A DNA stretch of 29,229 nucleotides. Origin: Bacillota bacterium. Lineage in GTDB: Bacteria; Bacillota; Clostridia; Christensenellales; UMGS416. The notes under the pieces are model-generated. The model saw only the letters and a program-made list of their open reading frames with translations. It did no database searches and was not told where the DNA came from. Below are positions 21,659 through 29,109 of the stretch, in pieces; the first letter of the stretch is position 1, and every line of letters starts with the position of its first letter. The position numbers were made by a program, and so were the translations under genes. Where the stretch lies: NCBI GenBank assembly GCA_023409755.1, contig JAEYRA010000113.1, positions 1 through 29,229 of the forward strand. Reading direction: 5' to 3'.

Positions 21659-23734
21659 ATGAAGGAGTACATCGCAAAGGATATCCGCAATGTGGCCGTA
21701 CTGGGCCATGGCGGAGAAGGCAAGACCACGCTCGTCGAAGCCATGCTCTATACGGCCGGTCTCATCGACCGCATGGGGAAGACTGACGATGGCAGCACCG
21801 CCATGGACTTTGATCCTGAGGAAACCCGCCGGCACATCTCCATCTCTACCGCTATGGCTCCGATAGAGTGGAAGGGTGCCAAGATCAACATTCTGGACAT
21901 TCCCGGTTACTTTGACATGGCAGGGGAGATGGTTGGGGCCCTGCGCGCAGTCGAGGGGGCAATCATCCTCGCCAATCCCGTGGGTGGCCTGTCCGTCGGC
22001 GCGGAGAAGGCCTGGGCCGCCTGTGAAAAGCGCGGTGTAGCGCGGCTCATCGTTGCAACCCAGATGGACCGTGAAAATGCCAACTTTGGCAAGCTCGTGG
22101 ATGAGCTTAAGGAGAAGTATGGCACCAAGGTTGTTCCCATTCAGATTCCGATCGTCGAAGGCGGCTTCAAGGGCTATGTGGATGTCATCGCAGGCAAGGC
22201 CTACCGCTTTGACGGCAAGGGCCTGAAGGAGGCCGACGTGCCCGCCGCCTTGGCCGACGAGGTCTCCAGTCTGCGTGAGGGCATCGTGGAGGCCGCCGCC
22301 AGCGCCGATGAGGAGCTGATGGAGAAGTTCTTCAACGAAGGCGAACTTTCGGTGGAAGAAATTGCTGCCGGTATGAAGCAAGGCGTGCGGTCCGGCGACC
22401 TGGTGCCGGTGTTGTGCTGCTCGTCGCTCATGAACCTCAACGTCAAGGCCATCCTTGATACAGCGGTGGATCTGCTGCCCGCACCCGGCGGCAAGACGAA
22501 GTTCAAGAACCTCAAGAACGACAGTGAAATTGAACGGCAGGTTGATGACAAGGAGCCCTTTGCGGCTCAGGTCTTCAAAACCGTAGCCGATAACTTTGTG
22601 GGTAAGATCTCGTTTATCAAGGTATACTCCGGCACGCTGAACGCCGCGATGACGCCCTACAACTCCAAGACCGCCAAGACTGAGAAGCTCAACCGTATCA
22701 ATGCCCTGCTCGGCAAGAAGCAGATCGACATCGATACGGTGCACGCTGGCGATATCGTCGCACTCATTAAGCTGCAAGCCACCAACACCGGCGACACCCT
22801 GTCTGACCCCGCCAACCCTGTGGAAGCCCCAGCCATCGCCTTCCCCGCGCCGGTCATTTCCTTTGCCGTGGCAGCGGAGAAGCAGGGTGAGGAAGACAAG
22901 GTATTCAGCGGCCTGCATCGCCTGCAGGAGGAGGACCCAACCTTCACCATTGGCAAGAACCCCGACACCGGTGAATCGCTGCTCTCCGGCCAGGGCGAGC
23001 TGCATCTGGATATCATCGTGAGCAAGCTGCGCAGCAAGTTCAACGCCAGCGCTGTGCTGACCGAGCCACGCATTCCATACCGTGAGACAATCCGTAAGAC
23101 GGTGGAGGCCGAAGGCCGCCACAAGAAGCAGTCCGGCGGTCATGGCCAGTTTGGCCATTGCTGGATCCGCTTTGAGCCCATCCTGGATGGCCATGCCAAC
23201 TTTGAGTTCGTGGACGCCATCGTAGGCGGCGTCATCCCGCGCCAGTTCATCCCCGCGGTGGAAAAGGGACTGCGCGAGAGCATCACCCGCGGCGCGCTGG
23301 CCGGCTACCCGGTGGTGAACCTGAAGGCCACGGTTTACGACGGCTCCTACCATGCGGTGGACTCGTCCGAAATGGCCTTCAAGACTGCGGCACGGCTCGC
23401 CTTCAAGAAGGGCTGCTCCATGGCCAACCCTGCTCTGCTGGAACCCATCTACCGGGTCACCATCACCATCCCCGATGAGTACATGGGTGACATCATCGGC
23501 GATCTCAACCGCCGCCGCGGCCGCATCATGGGCATGAACCCTGTCGATGATGGCCAGGAGGTCACCGCTGAGGTGCCGCTGGCTGAGATGAGCAAATACG
23601 CCACCGACCTGCGCTCCATGACCCAGGCCAAAGGCACGTTCCAAATGGCGTTTGAGCGGTATGAGGACGTACCGGCCAACATCGCGCAGAAGGTCATCGA
23701 GGCCGCCAAGGTGGAGGAGGAAGAGGAGGAGTAA
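21659..23734 (+). CDS. Elongation factor G-like GTPase (EF-G paralogue)
   Basis: A 691-residue EF-G family protein with all five domains: P-loop GHGGEGKT (16-23), switch I RRHISIS (58-63 region), G3 DIPGYFD (80-86), domain II-III with GELHLDIIVSKL, and domain IV/V with KKQSGGHGQFGHCW and VTITIPDEYMGDIIGDLNRRRGRI. Canonical EF-G has AHIDAGKT and DTPGHVDF; the Tyr in place of the catalytic His and the early MKEYIAKDIRNVAVLG start mark the EF-G-like paralogue class. G4 reads TQMD (134-137) in place of NKMD, which is odd even for this class. The C-terminus is a run of Glu. A strong RBS AAGGAGGAG and a single-gene unit with a terminator suggest high, separate expression. It may act in ribosome recycling or be a specialised factor. 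Confidence 0.9.
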   Translation: MKEYIAKDIRNVAVLGHGGEGKTTLVEAMLYTAGLIDRMGKTDDGSTAMDFDPEETRRHISISTAMAPIEWKGAKINILDIPGYFDMAGEMVGALRAVEGAIILANPVGGLSVGAEKAWAACEKRGVARLIVATQMDRENANFGKLVDELKEKYGTKVVPIQIPIVEGGFKGYVDVIAGKAYRFDGKGLKEADVPAALADEVSSLREGIVEAAASADEELMEKFFNEGELSVEEIAAGMKQGVRSGDLVPVLCCSSLMNLNVKAILDTAVDLLPAPGGKTKFKNLKNDSEIERQVDDKEPFAAQVFKTVADNFVGKISFIKVYSGTLNAAMTPYNSKTAKTEKLNRINALLGKKQIDIDTVHAGDIVALIKLQATNTGDTLSDPANPVEAPAIAFPAPVISFAVAAEKQGEEDKVFSGLHRLQEEDPTFTIGKNPDTGESLLSGQGELHLDIIVSKLRSKFNASAVLTEPRIPYRETIRKTVEAEGRHKKQSGGHGQFGHCWIRFEPILDGHANFEFVDAIVGGVIPRQFIPAVEKGLRESITRGALAGYPVVNLKATVYDGSYHAVDSSEMAFKTAARLAFKKGCSMANPALLEPIYRVTITIPDEYMGDIIGDLNRRRGRIMGMNPVDDGQEVTAEVPLAEMSKYATDLRSMTQAKGTFQMAFERYEDVPANIAQKVIEAAKVEEEEEE

Positions 23735-23770
23735 GCCGCTCCATCCCTTTGCAACTGCACACACACCCAG

Positions 23771-23803
23771 GCCACGGAGCGTCATTCGGCGTTCCGTGGC
23801 TTT
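23771..23803 (+). terminator. Terminator after the EF-G paralogue
   Basis: GCCACGGAGCG (23771-23781) pairs with CGTTCCGTGGC (23790-23800), eleven pairs with one G-T, around TCATTCGG and followed by TTT. Confidence 0.85.
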
Positions 23804-23827
23804 CCGTATGCAGCCATTGCGGGACGT

Positions 23828-23856
23828 TTGCGTCTAGGGGGAAAAGCCGATATACT
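23828..23856 (+). promoter_or_regulatory. Promoter of the two-component operon
   Basis: -35 TTGCGT (23828-23833) and -10 TATACT (23851-23856), spacer 17. In the leader, GGAGCG/CGCTCC (23874-23888) forms a tight hairpin with an AAA loop. Confidence 0.6.
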
Positions 23857-23919
23857 GAATACACATACCTGATGGAGCGAAACGCTCCGGGTTACCCCCA
23901 TGAGAGGAGCGGACGGGCG

Positions 23920-24630
23920 ATGCGCATTCTGTTGTGCGACGATGATCCAGCGCAAATTGCACTGTTGGAACACCATTGCCGCCTGTGGGCCCGCCAGCGC
24001 AGCGTTTCCCTCACCACGGCCTGTTTCCACAACGCCGAAGCGTTTCTCTTTGCCTGGCAGGAAGACAAGGCGGCGGACGCTCTCTTGCTTGACATTGAGA
24101 TGCCCGGCCTCAACGGCATGGAACTGGCACACCGTCTGCGGCAGGCTGGCGAAGATGTGCCCATTGTGTTTGTCACCGGCTATGTTGACTATATGGCAGA
24201 GGGGTATGAGGTGGCTGCCCTGCAGTACCTCCTCAAACCCGTACGGCAGGAGAAACTCTTTGCCTGCCTGGACCGTGCCCTGCGCACCGCCAAGGAGCGA
24301 CCGCCGCTGCTGGTCCCCTGCGGGGAGGAGGTCATTCGCCTGCGGCAGGAGGAAATCCTTGCCCTGGAGGCCTTCGCCCACACTGTGCAGATTGCAGCGA
24401 CCACTGGCACTTGGACGACCGCCGGCGGTATTGGCCGGTGGGAGGGGCAGTTGGATGCCGACGCCTTTGTTCGGCCCCACCGCAGCTATCTTGTGGGGCT
24501 GCGGCATGTCCGGCGTATCGGTCGGGAGGATCTGACGCTGGATGACGGGCGAACGATCCCGGTCAGCCGCCGCCGCTGGGACGCCGTCAACCGAGCTTTC
24601 ATCCGGTACCATGGGGGGAGCGAGCAATGA
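23920..24630 (+). CDS. LytTR-family response regulator
   Basis: A 236-residue AgrA/LytR-like regulator. The receiver domain (1-115) has the acidic pocket D7-D9, phosphoacceptor D58 in LLLDIEMPG, T86 in IVFVTGYVD and K106 in LLKPVRQ. The LytTR DNA-binding domain (about 130-232) begins VIRLRQEEILALEAFAHTVQ and includes the characteristic FVRPHRSYLVGLRHVRRIGR. ATG 23920 follows GAGAGGAG; an in-frame start at 23869 is possible but would put the leader hairpin inside the gene. Its stop overlaps the kinase gene (ATGA), giving a coupled pair. LytTR regulators often control peptide-based signalling or envelope genes; no such gene is next to it here. Confidence 0.93.
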   Translation: MRILLCDDDPAQIALLEHHCRLWARQRSVSLTTACFHNAEAFLFAWQEDKAADALLLDIEMPGLNGMELAHRLRQAGEDVPIVFVTGYVDYMAEGYEVAALQYLLKPVRQEKLFACLDRALRTAKERPPLLVPCGEEVIRLRQEEILALEAFAHTVQIAATTGTWTTAGGIGRWEGQLDADAFVRPHRSYLVGLRHVRRIGREDLTLDDGRTIPVSRRRWDAVNRAFIRYHGGSEQ

Positions 24631-25361
24631 GGGGATGGATCGTGGCGCTGATCGTTCTGGGCGGCGCGGTGCTGGCCGTCGGCACGATGCTTGTGCTGCG
24701 GCGTCTGCTTGGCCGGCTGGCGGAGCACCGGGCGGCGCGCTACCAGAATGACTTGCTGGCCCGCCATGTGGAAGAGGTGCAGAACATCTACCATCAAATG
24801 CGTGGATGGCGGCACGACTACCACAACCACATTCAGACCATCAAAGCGTTTCTGGAGATGGATCGCCTGGATGAGCTGGGCGGCTACCTGGACCGGCTGA
24901 ACGATGACCTTGACCGGGTGGATACCACTCTCAAAACCGGCAATCTCCATCTGGACGCCATCCTCAACAGCAAGCTCTCGCTCATCGCCAACCGCGGCAT
25001 TCGAGTCAACGCCAAGGCCCAGGTGCCCTCTACGCTGACGGTCACCGATGTGGATCTGTGTGTCATTCTGGGGAACCTGCTGGACAACGCCATGGAGAGC
25101 TGTGAGCGCCTTCCCCCGGGGGACGATCGGTTCATCCGCGTCTATGTGGGCGTCATGGGGGAGCAGCTGTATCTGAGCGTCACAAACGCTGCCGCTGCCG
25201 GCGTGCGGAAGCTTGGGCGCATGCAGTACCAATCCGAGAAAGGCGGGAGCCACGGTTTCGGGCTCTCGCGGGTGGATGCCCTCGTCGCACGTTATGGTGG
25301 CTATCTCAACCGCCAAAGCGAGCCGGGCGTCTTTGCCACTGAGATTTTGCTGCCGCTGTGA
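24627..25361 (+). CDS. Minimal GHKL sensor histidine kinase (AgrC/NatK-like)
   Basis: A 244-residue kinase paired with the LytTR regulator. One N-terminal transmembrane helix (about 4-24) is followed by a SpoOB-like helical hairpin with the phosphoacceptor H63 in WRHDYHNHIQTIKAF, and a GHKL ATPase domain with the N box LGNLLDNAMESC, then SEKGGSHGFGLSRVDALV as the G region. AgrC relatives carry a six- or seven-helix sensor; here that module is absent, so the signal may be sensed in the membrane, by a partner, or in the cytoplasm. The sequence runs straight from an ATGA overlap, with no sign of truncation by a frameshift. Confidence 0.9.
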   Translation: MRGWIVALIVLGGAVLAVGTMLVLRRLLGRLAEHRAARYQNDLLARHVEEVQNIYHQMRGWRHDYHNHIQTIKAFLEMDRLDELGGYLDRLNDDLDRVDTTLKTGNLHLDAILNSKLSLIANRGIRVNAKAQVPSTLTVTDVDLCVILGNLLDNAMESCERLPPGDDRFIRVYVGVMGEQLYLSVTNAAAAGVRKLGRMQYQSEKGGSHGFGLSRVDALVARYGGYLNRQSEPGVFATEILLPL

Positions 25362-25400
25362 AGGCAATTGGCTTTTGCCTGCGGATTTGCTCGGCAGGAA

Positions 25401-25480
25401 AGTGTGGTGCGTACATGAGCCACACTACAACATTTTGTTGTGGGCAATAAATCGGGGCACAAGATGTGGTTTGATTTGTG
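25401..25480. repeat. Cluster of inverted repeats upstream of nrdD
   Basis: Three nested or adjacent inverted repeats: AGTGTGG/CCACACT (25401-25407, 25420-25426), ACAACA-TTT-TGTTGT (25427-25441), and CACAA/TTGTG (25458-25462, 25476-25480). The block CCACACTAC-AACA (25420-25432) recurs with two changes at 25524-25536, at the proposed transcription start. Placement around an anaerobic ribonucleotide reductase promoter makes NrdR-type operators a reasonable guess, but the match to the NrdR consensus is only partial. Confidence 0.6.
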
Positions 25481-25490
25481 TGCAATGCGC

Positions 25491-25519
25491 TTGACAGGGC
25501 CGGTCAGAGTTGGTAAACT
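25491..25519 (+). promoter_or_regulatory. Promoter of nrdDG
   Basis: A perfect -35 TTGACA (25491-25496), 17-base spacer and -10 TAAACT (25514-25519). GTGTCCACAC (25520-25529) is a palindrome over the expected start site. Confidence 0.82.
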
Positions 25520-25570
25520 GTGTCCACACTACGACGAGGAGGCAGGCCGGGGTGTCCTGGCCGACGTACT

Positions 25571-27925
25571 ATGTTGACCGCCATCATCAAACGGGACGGG
25601 CGTACCGTCCCCTTCAGTTTGGAGAAAATCAGCACCGCCATCTGGAAGGCTCTGCAGGTTTCAGGGGAGGGGGATGCGAGCCGCGCGCTGGAACTGGCTG
25701 CCGAGGTTGCCGGCCGCATGGACGAGCGCAGCACCAACCGCGGTATTCAGCCCACGGTAGAGGAGATTCAGGACATGGTGGAGGCCGTCCTCATGGAGGC
25801 CGACCTTGTCAGCACGGCCAAGGCTTACATCCTGTACCGCGCCGAGCGTACCCGTGCGCGGGAGATGAATACCCGTCTCATGAAGACCTATGAGGAAATC
25901 ACCCATACCGCGTCCATCGACAGCGACATCAAGCGGGACAACGCCAACATCGACGGCGACACCGCTATGGGTGTGATGTTGAAGTACGGCTCCGAAGGCG
26001 CGAAAATCTTCAACGAGATGTACATGCTCAAACCCGAGCATTCTGTGGCACACAAGAACGGCGACATCCACATTCATGACTTCGACTTCTACACGCTGAC
26101 GACGACCTGCTGCCAGATTGACATCCAAAAGTTGTTTCACAACGGCTTTTCCACGGGTCATGGCTTCCTGCGGGAGCCCAGCGACATCGCCAGCTATTCG
26201 GCGCTGACCTGCATCGCCATCCAGAGCAATCAGAACGACCAGCATGGCGGTCAGTCCATCCCGAACTTCGACTACGCGCTGGCCGACGGCGTGCGCAAGA
26301 CCTATGCCCGCCGCTACCGCGAAAATCTGGCGCGGCTGCTGTCCTTCTCCCTTGGGGCGGAGAGTGACATTGCGGCGCTGGTGGAACGCACGGTGAAGGC
26401 CATCGAGGCCGAAACCGGACTGCGCCCCACCTTGGACAACGGCAACGGCTACGCTGGCGAAGAGCAACGCCGGCTGGCGGGGGCGGTGGAAGCCGACCTG
26501 CTGGCCCGCAGCCAGGCCTTCGCCCGCAGCCAGGCTGCTGAGGAGACTGACCGTGCCACCTATCAATCGATGGAGGCGCTCATCCACAACCTGAACACCA
26601 TGCACAGCCGTGCCGGTGCCCAGGTGCCGTTCAGCTCCATCAACTACGGTACCGACACTTCGGTCGAGGGCCGCATGGTGGTGCGCAACATCCTGCTGGC
26701 CACCGAGGCTGGTCTGGGGTATGGTGAGACGCCCATTTTCCCCATCCAGATCTTCAAGGTCAAGGAAGGCATCAACTACAACCCCGGCGACCCGAACTAT
26801 GACCTCTTTAAGCTTTCCTGCCGGGTCAGTGCCAAGCGGCTGTTCCCGAACTTTGCGTTCATCGACGCGCCATACAACCTGCAATACTACAAGCCGGGCG
26901 ACCCTGCCAGCGAAATCGCCTACATGGGCTGCCGCACCCGGGTCATTGCCAATGTGGCGGACCCGGATCGACAGATCGTGACCGGCCGCGGCAACCTGAG
27001 CTTTACCTCCATCAATCTGCCGCGCCTGGCCATTTTGAGCGCCGGGGACGTGGACGCCTTCTACCACCGGCTGGACGGTATGATTGATCTGGTGATCGAT
27101 CAGCTGCTGGAGCGTTTTGAGATTCAGTGCCGCAAGAAGATGCGCAACTTCCCGTTCCTCATGGGCAACGGCATCTGGATGGACTCAGACAAGCTTGGCC
27201 CCGACGACGAAGTGCGTGAGGTGCTGCGCCACGGCACGCTGACGCTGGGCTTCATCGGCCTGGCGGAGACGCTCAAGTCCCTCATCGGCCAGCACCACGG
27301 CGAGAGTGCCGAAGCCCAGAAACTGGGGCTGGAGATTGTGGGTCACATGCGCCGGCGCATGGATGACGCCGCCCAGAAGTACCAGCTCAACTTTTCCCTC
27401 ATCGCCACGCCGGCTGAGGGGCTGTCGGGCCGCTTTGTTAAGATTGACCGCAAGCGCTTTGGGGCCATCGAAGGGGTGACTGACCGGGAGTACTACACCA
27501 ATTCCTTCCATGTGCCGGTGTACTATCCCATCAGCGCCTATGAGAAGATCCGTCTGGAGGCCCAGTACCACCCGCTAACCAACGGCGGCCACATCACCTA
27601 TGTGGAGCTGGACGGCGACCCGACCCAGAACCTCGAGGCGTTCGAGACCGTCATTCGTGCGATGAAGGACTGCGGTGTGGGGTATGGCTCCATCAACCAC
27701 CCGGTGGACCGCGACCCGGCCTGCCGTTACAACGGCATCATTGGCGACACCTGCCCCAAGTGCGGCCGGCATGAGGAGGAGGGCCCGGCTTTTGAGCGCA
27801 TCCGCCGCATCACTGGGTATCTTGTGGGCACGCTGGATCGCTTCAACAACGCCAAACGGGCCGAGGAGCATGATCGTGTCAAGCATCTCTCCATAGACCC
27901 AGCCCGGCCGATGGAACGGCTGTGA
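25571..27925 (+). CDS. nrdD: Anaerobic (class III) ribonucleoside-triphosphate reductase
   Basis: NrdD reduces ribonucleotides to deoxyribonucleotides with a glycyl radical under anoxia. The 784 residues begin with an ATP-cone (about 1-90, MLTAIIKRDGRTVPFSLEKI), followed by the catalytic barrel with NGDIHIHDFDFYTLTTTCC and SNQNDQHGGQSIPNFDYA, a zinc site (CRYNGIIGDTCPKCG), and the glycyl radical loop RITGYLVG with G749. ATG 25571 is the first ATG giving the canonical cone start; the GTG at 25520 lies at the predicted transcription start and is excluded. No good SD precedes 25571: the only strong one, AGGAGG (25537-25542), is 28 bases upstream. It overlaps nrdG by GTGA. With ThyX it supplies DNA precursors. 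Confidence 0.95.
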   Translation: MLTAIIKRDGRTVPFSLEKISTAIWKALQVSGEGDASRALELAAEVAGRMDERSTNRGIQPTVEEIQDMVEAVLMEADLVSTAKAYILYRAERTRAREMNTRLMKTYEEITHTASIDSDIKRDNANIDGDTAMGVMLKYGSEGAKIFNEMYMLKPEHSVAHKNGDIHIHDFDFYTLTTTCCQIDIQKLFHNGFSTGHGFLREPSDIASYSALTCIAIQSNQNDQHGGQSIPNFDYALADGVRKTYARRYRENLARLLSFSLGAESDIAALVERTVKAIEAETGLRPTLDNGNGYAGEEQRRLAGAVEADLLARSQAFARSQAAEETDRATYQSMEALIHNLNTMHSRAGAQVPFSSINYGTDTSVEGRMVVRNILLATEAGLGYGETPIFPIQIFKVKEGINYNPGDPNYDLFKLSCRVSAKRLFPNFAFIDAPYNLQYYKPGDPASEIAYMGCRTRVIANVADPDRQIVTGRGNLSFTSINLPRLAILSAGDVDAFYHRLDGMIDLVIDQLLERFEIQCRKKMRNFPFLMGNGIWMDSDKLGPDDEVREVLRHGTLTLGFIGLAETLKSLIGQHHGESAEAQKLGLEIVGHMRRRMDDAAQKYQLNFSLIATPAEGLSGRFVKIDRKRFGAIEGVTDREYYTNSFHVPVYYPISAYEKIRLEAQYHPLTNGGHITYVELDGDPTQNLEAFETVIRAMKDCGVGYGSINHPVDRDPACRYNGIIGDTCPKCGRHEEEGPAFERIRRITGYLVGTLDRFNNAKRAEEHDRVKHLSIDPARPMERL

Positions 27926-28428
27926 GTGCCCTGCGGCTGGCTGGCATCATCCGGGAGTCCATTGTCGATGGCCCCGGGCTGCGCTTTGTGGTGTTCGCCC
28001 AGGGCTGCCCACACCATTGCCCCGGTTGCCACAACCCTGAGACCTGGGCCCTTGAGGGCGGCTTTGAAACCACGCCTCAGCGGTTACTGGAGGAGATGGC
28101 CAAGAACCCGCTGCTGCGCGGCGTCACGCTGAGCGGCGGCGAGCCTTTCTGCCAGCCGGGCGCCTTGGCAGAGGTGGCCGAGGGTGTGCGCGCCCTCGGG
28201 CAGGATGTGCTGACCTACACGGGCTACCTCTACGAGGAGCTCACCCGGATGGCGCAGGAGGACGACGGCGTGGCCCGTCTGCTGTGCGCCACCGATGTGC
28301 TCATCGATGGGCCCTTCCGCCTTGCCGAACGGTCACTGGAGCTGCGGTTCCGCGGCTCCCGAAACCAGCGGGCCATCGATGTGCCAGCCTCGCTGGCGCG
28401 AGGTGCGGTGGTGGAAACCGAGCTGTGA
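27922..28428 (+). CDS. nrdG: Anaerobic ribonucleotide reductase activating protein (radical SAM)
   Basis: NrdG uses a 4Fe-4S cluster and SAM to generate the glycyl radical of NrdD. In 168 residues the cluster motif CPHHCPGC (C29, C33, C36) follows the conserved IVDGPGLRFVVFAQG, then the SAM-binding LSGGEPF and DVLTYTGYLYEEL, DVLIDGPF, RGSRNQRAID typical of the family. GTG 27922 overlaps the nrdD stop by four bases, so translation is coupled. A terminator hairpin follows 18 bases after the stop. Confidence 0.95.
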   Translation: MSALRLAGIIRESIVDGPGLRFVVFAQGCPHHCPGCHNPETWALEGGFETTPQRLLEEMAKNPLLRGVTLSGGEPFCQPGALAEVAEGVRALGQDVLTYTGYLYEELTRMAQEDDGVARLLCATDVLIDGPFRLAERSLELRFRGSRNQRAIDVPASLARGAVVETEL

Positions 28429-28445
28429 TGCCAACAATACGAATG

Positions 28446-28476
28446 AAACGGACGTCCCACAGGGGGCGTCCGTTTT
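28446..28476 (+). terminator. Terminator after nrdG
   Basis: AAACGGACG (28446-28454) pairs with CGTCCGTTT (28467-28475), extended inward by TCCC/GGGG, followed by TTTT. Confidence 0.88.
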
Positions 28477-28477
28477 G

Positions 28478-28769
28478 GCGATGTTGGCAACCAACGGCAC
28501 AAGAACCGACTAGAATCCTTTGCCGAGGGTGCCCAGTGGCTGGCCGAGCGGGGGATCATTCGCTCGGCGTCGGTGTGGATTCCCTTTGTAGCACGCTCCT
28601 GACCACCGTGCCGCGCCAGGGGCTGCCTTTCTACCGGCAAGTCAAGCGGCACCTAGCGATGCTCTACGACCGGTATGACCTGGAGCCGGCTGGCGGCAGT
28701 GGGCTCAACGTCTGCATTGAGCGCGATGTGTGGCGTTGGCGAAAGGAGATCTTGGCCGACGATCGTTGA
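28478..28769 (+). pseudogene. Frameshifted C-terminal remnant of an unidentified, possibly radical-SAM-type gene
   Basis: Two reading frames carry protein-like sequence that joins if a frameshift near 28580-28610 is allowed. The first (from about 28483) reads VGNQRHKNRLESFAEG, AQWLAERGIIRSASVWIPF and then stops; the second continues PRQGLPFYRQVKRHLAML, YDRYDLEPAGG and GLNVCIERDVWRWRKEIL to a stop at 28769. Neither piece has an RBS or a start, and the stretch begins right after the nrdG terminator, so the front of the gene is gone. The style, with a conserved NVCIERDxW end, recalls the C-terminal part of radical-SAM or related metalloproteins, but I cannot name the family. A sequencing error is unlikely to explain the missing front. 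Confidence 0.6.
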
Positions 28770-28803
28770 TGCCACAGGGGTTAGTGTGAAGATGGGACGA
28801 GTA

Positions 28804-28837
28804 AAACAGCCTGCGGAACCATCCGCAGGCTGTTTTT
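28804..28837. terminator. Bidirectional terminator between the remnant and the feo genes
   Basis: AAACAGCCTGCGGA (28804-28817) pairs perfectly with TCCGCAGGCTGTTT around ACCA, with TTTTT on the plus strand and TTTT on the minus strand. It serves the minus-strand FeoB-associated gene, whose stop is 15 bases away. Confidence 0.92.
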
Positions 28838-28851
28838 CGTGTTGAATCCAG

Positions 28852-29022
28852 TCAATTCATCCGCTGCTTGCTCTGGCAGCCGGCACACCCGCCGCCGCAG
28901 TCCTCGCAGCCGGGGCACAGGCCCATGGCCTTGGCTCGGCGGTTCTTGCGCACGCGGTATAGTACGATCGCCACAAGTGTGCTGACACACAGCACGGCGA
29001 TGACAACATCAACAGGTTGCAT
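28852..29022 (-). CDS. FeoB-associated Cys-rich membrane protein
   Basis: A 56-residue protein with one membrane helix (about 5-22, VDVVIAVLCVSTLVAIVL), a basic turn (RVRKNRRAKAMG) and a cysteine-rich tail CPGCEDCGGGCAGC, the layout of the FeoB_associated family that occurs beside feoB in Firmicutes and Bacteroidetes. It is thought to aid ferrous iron uptake, possibly by holding iron or a redox state at the pore. AAGGAGGTC precedes the ATG. It follows feoB on the same strand, about 87 bases later, and ends at a strong bidirectional terminator. A longer in-frame start at 29055 has no RBS. Confidence 0.88.
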   Translation of the reverse strand: MQPVDVVIAVLCVSTLVAIVLYRVRKNRRAKAMGLCPGCEDCGGGCAGCQSKQRMN

Positions 29023-29109
29023 GGGGGACCTCCTTCCGGCGGGCGGTATAAGCACCGCCTAGGTCGACAGAGTGGGTAGCCCACAAGGTGGGGCGATTGT
29101 TGCCGTCCG

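Noticed and set aside
21623..23785. A 720-codon minus-strand frame opposite the EF-G paralogue
   Set aside because: It mirrors the codon structure of the sense gene; the composition is His/Leu/Val-rich with no family signature.
25520..25570. GTG 25520 as the nrdD start
   Set aside because: It sits directly after the -10 box, at or before the expected transcription start, and would add a non-conserved Arg/Gly-rich leader.
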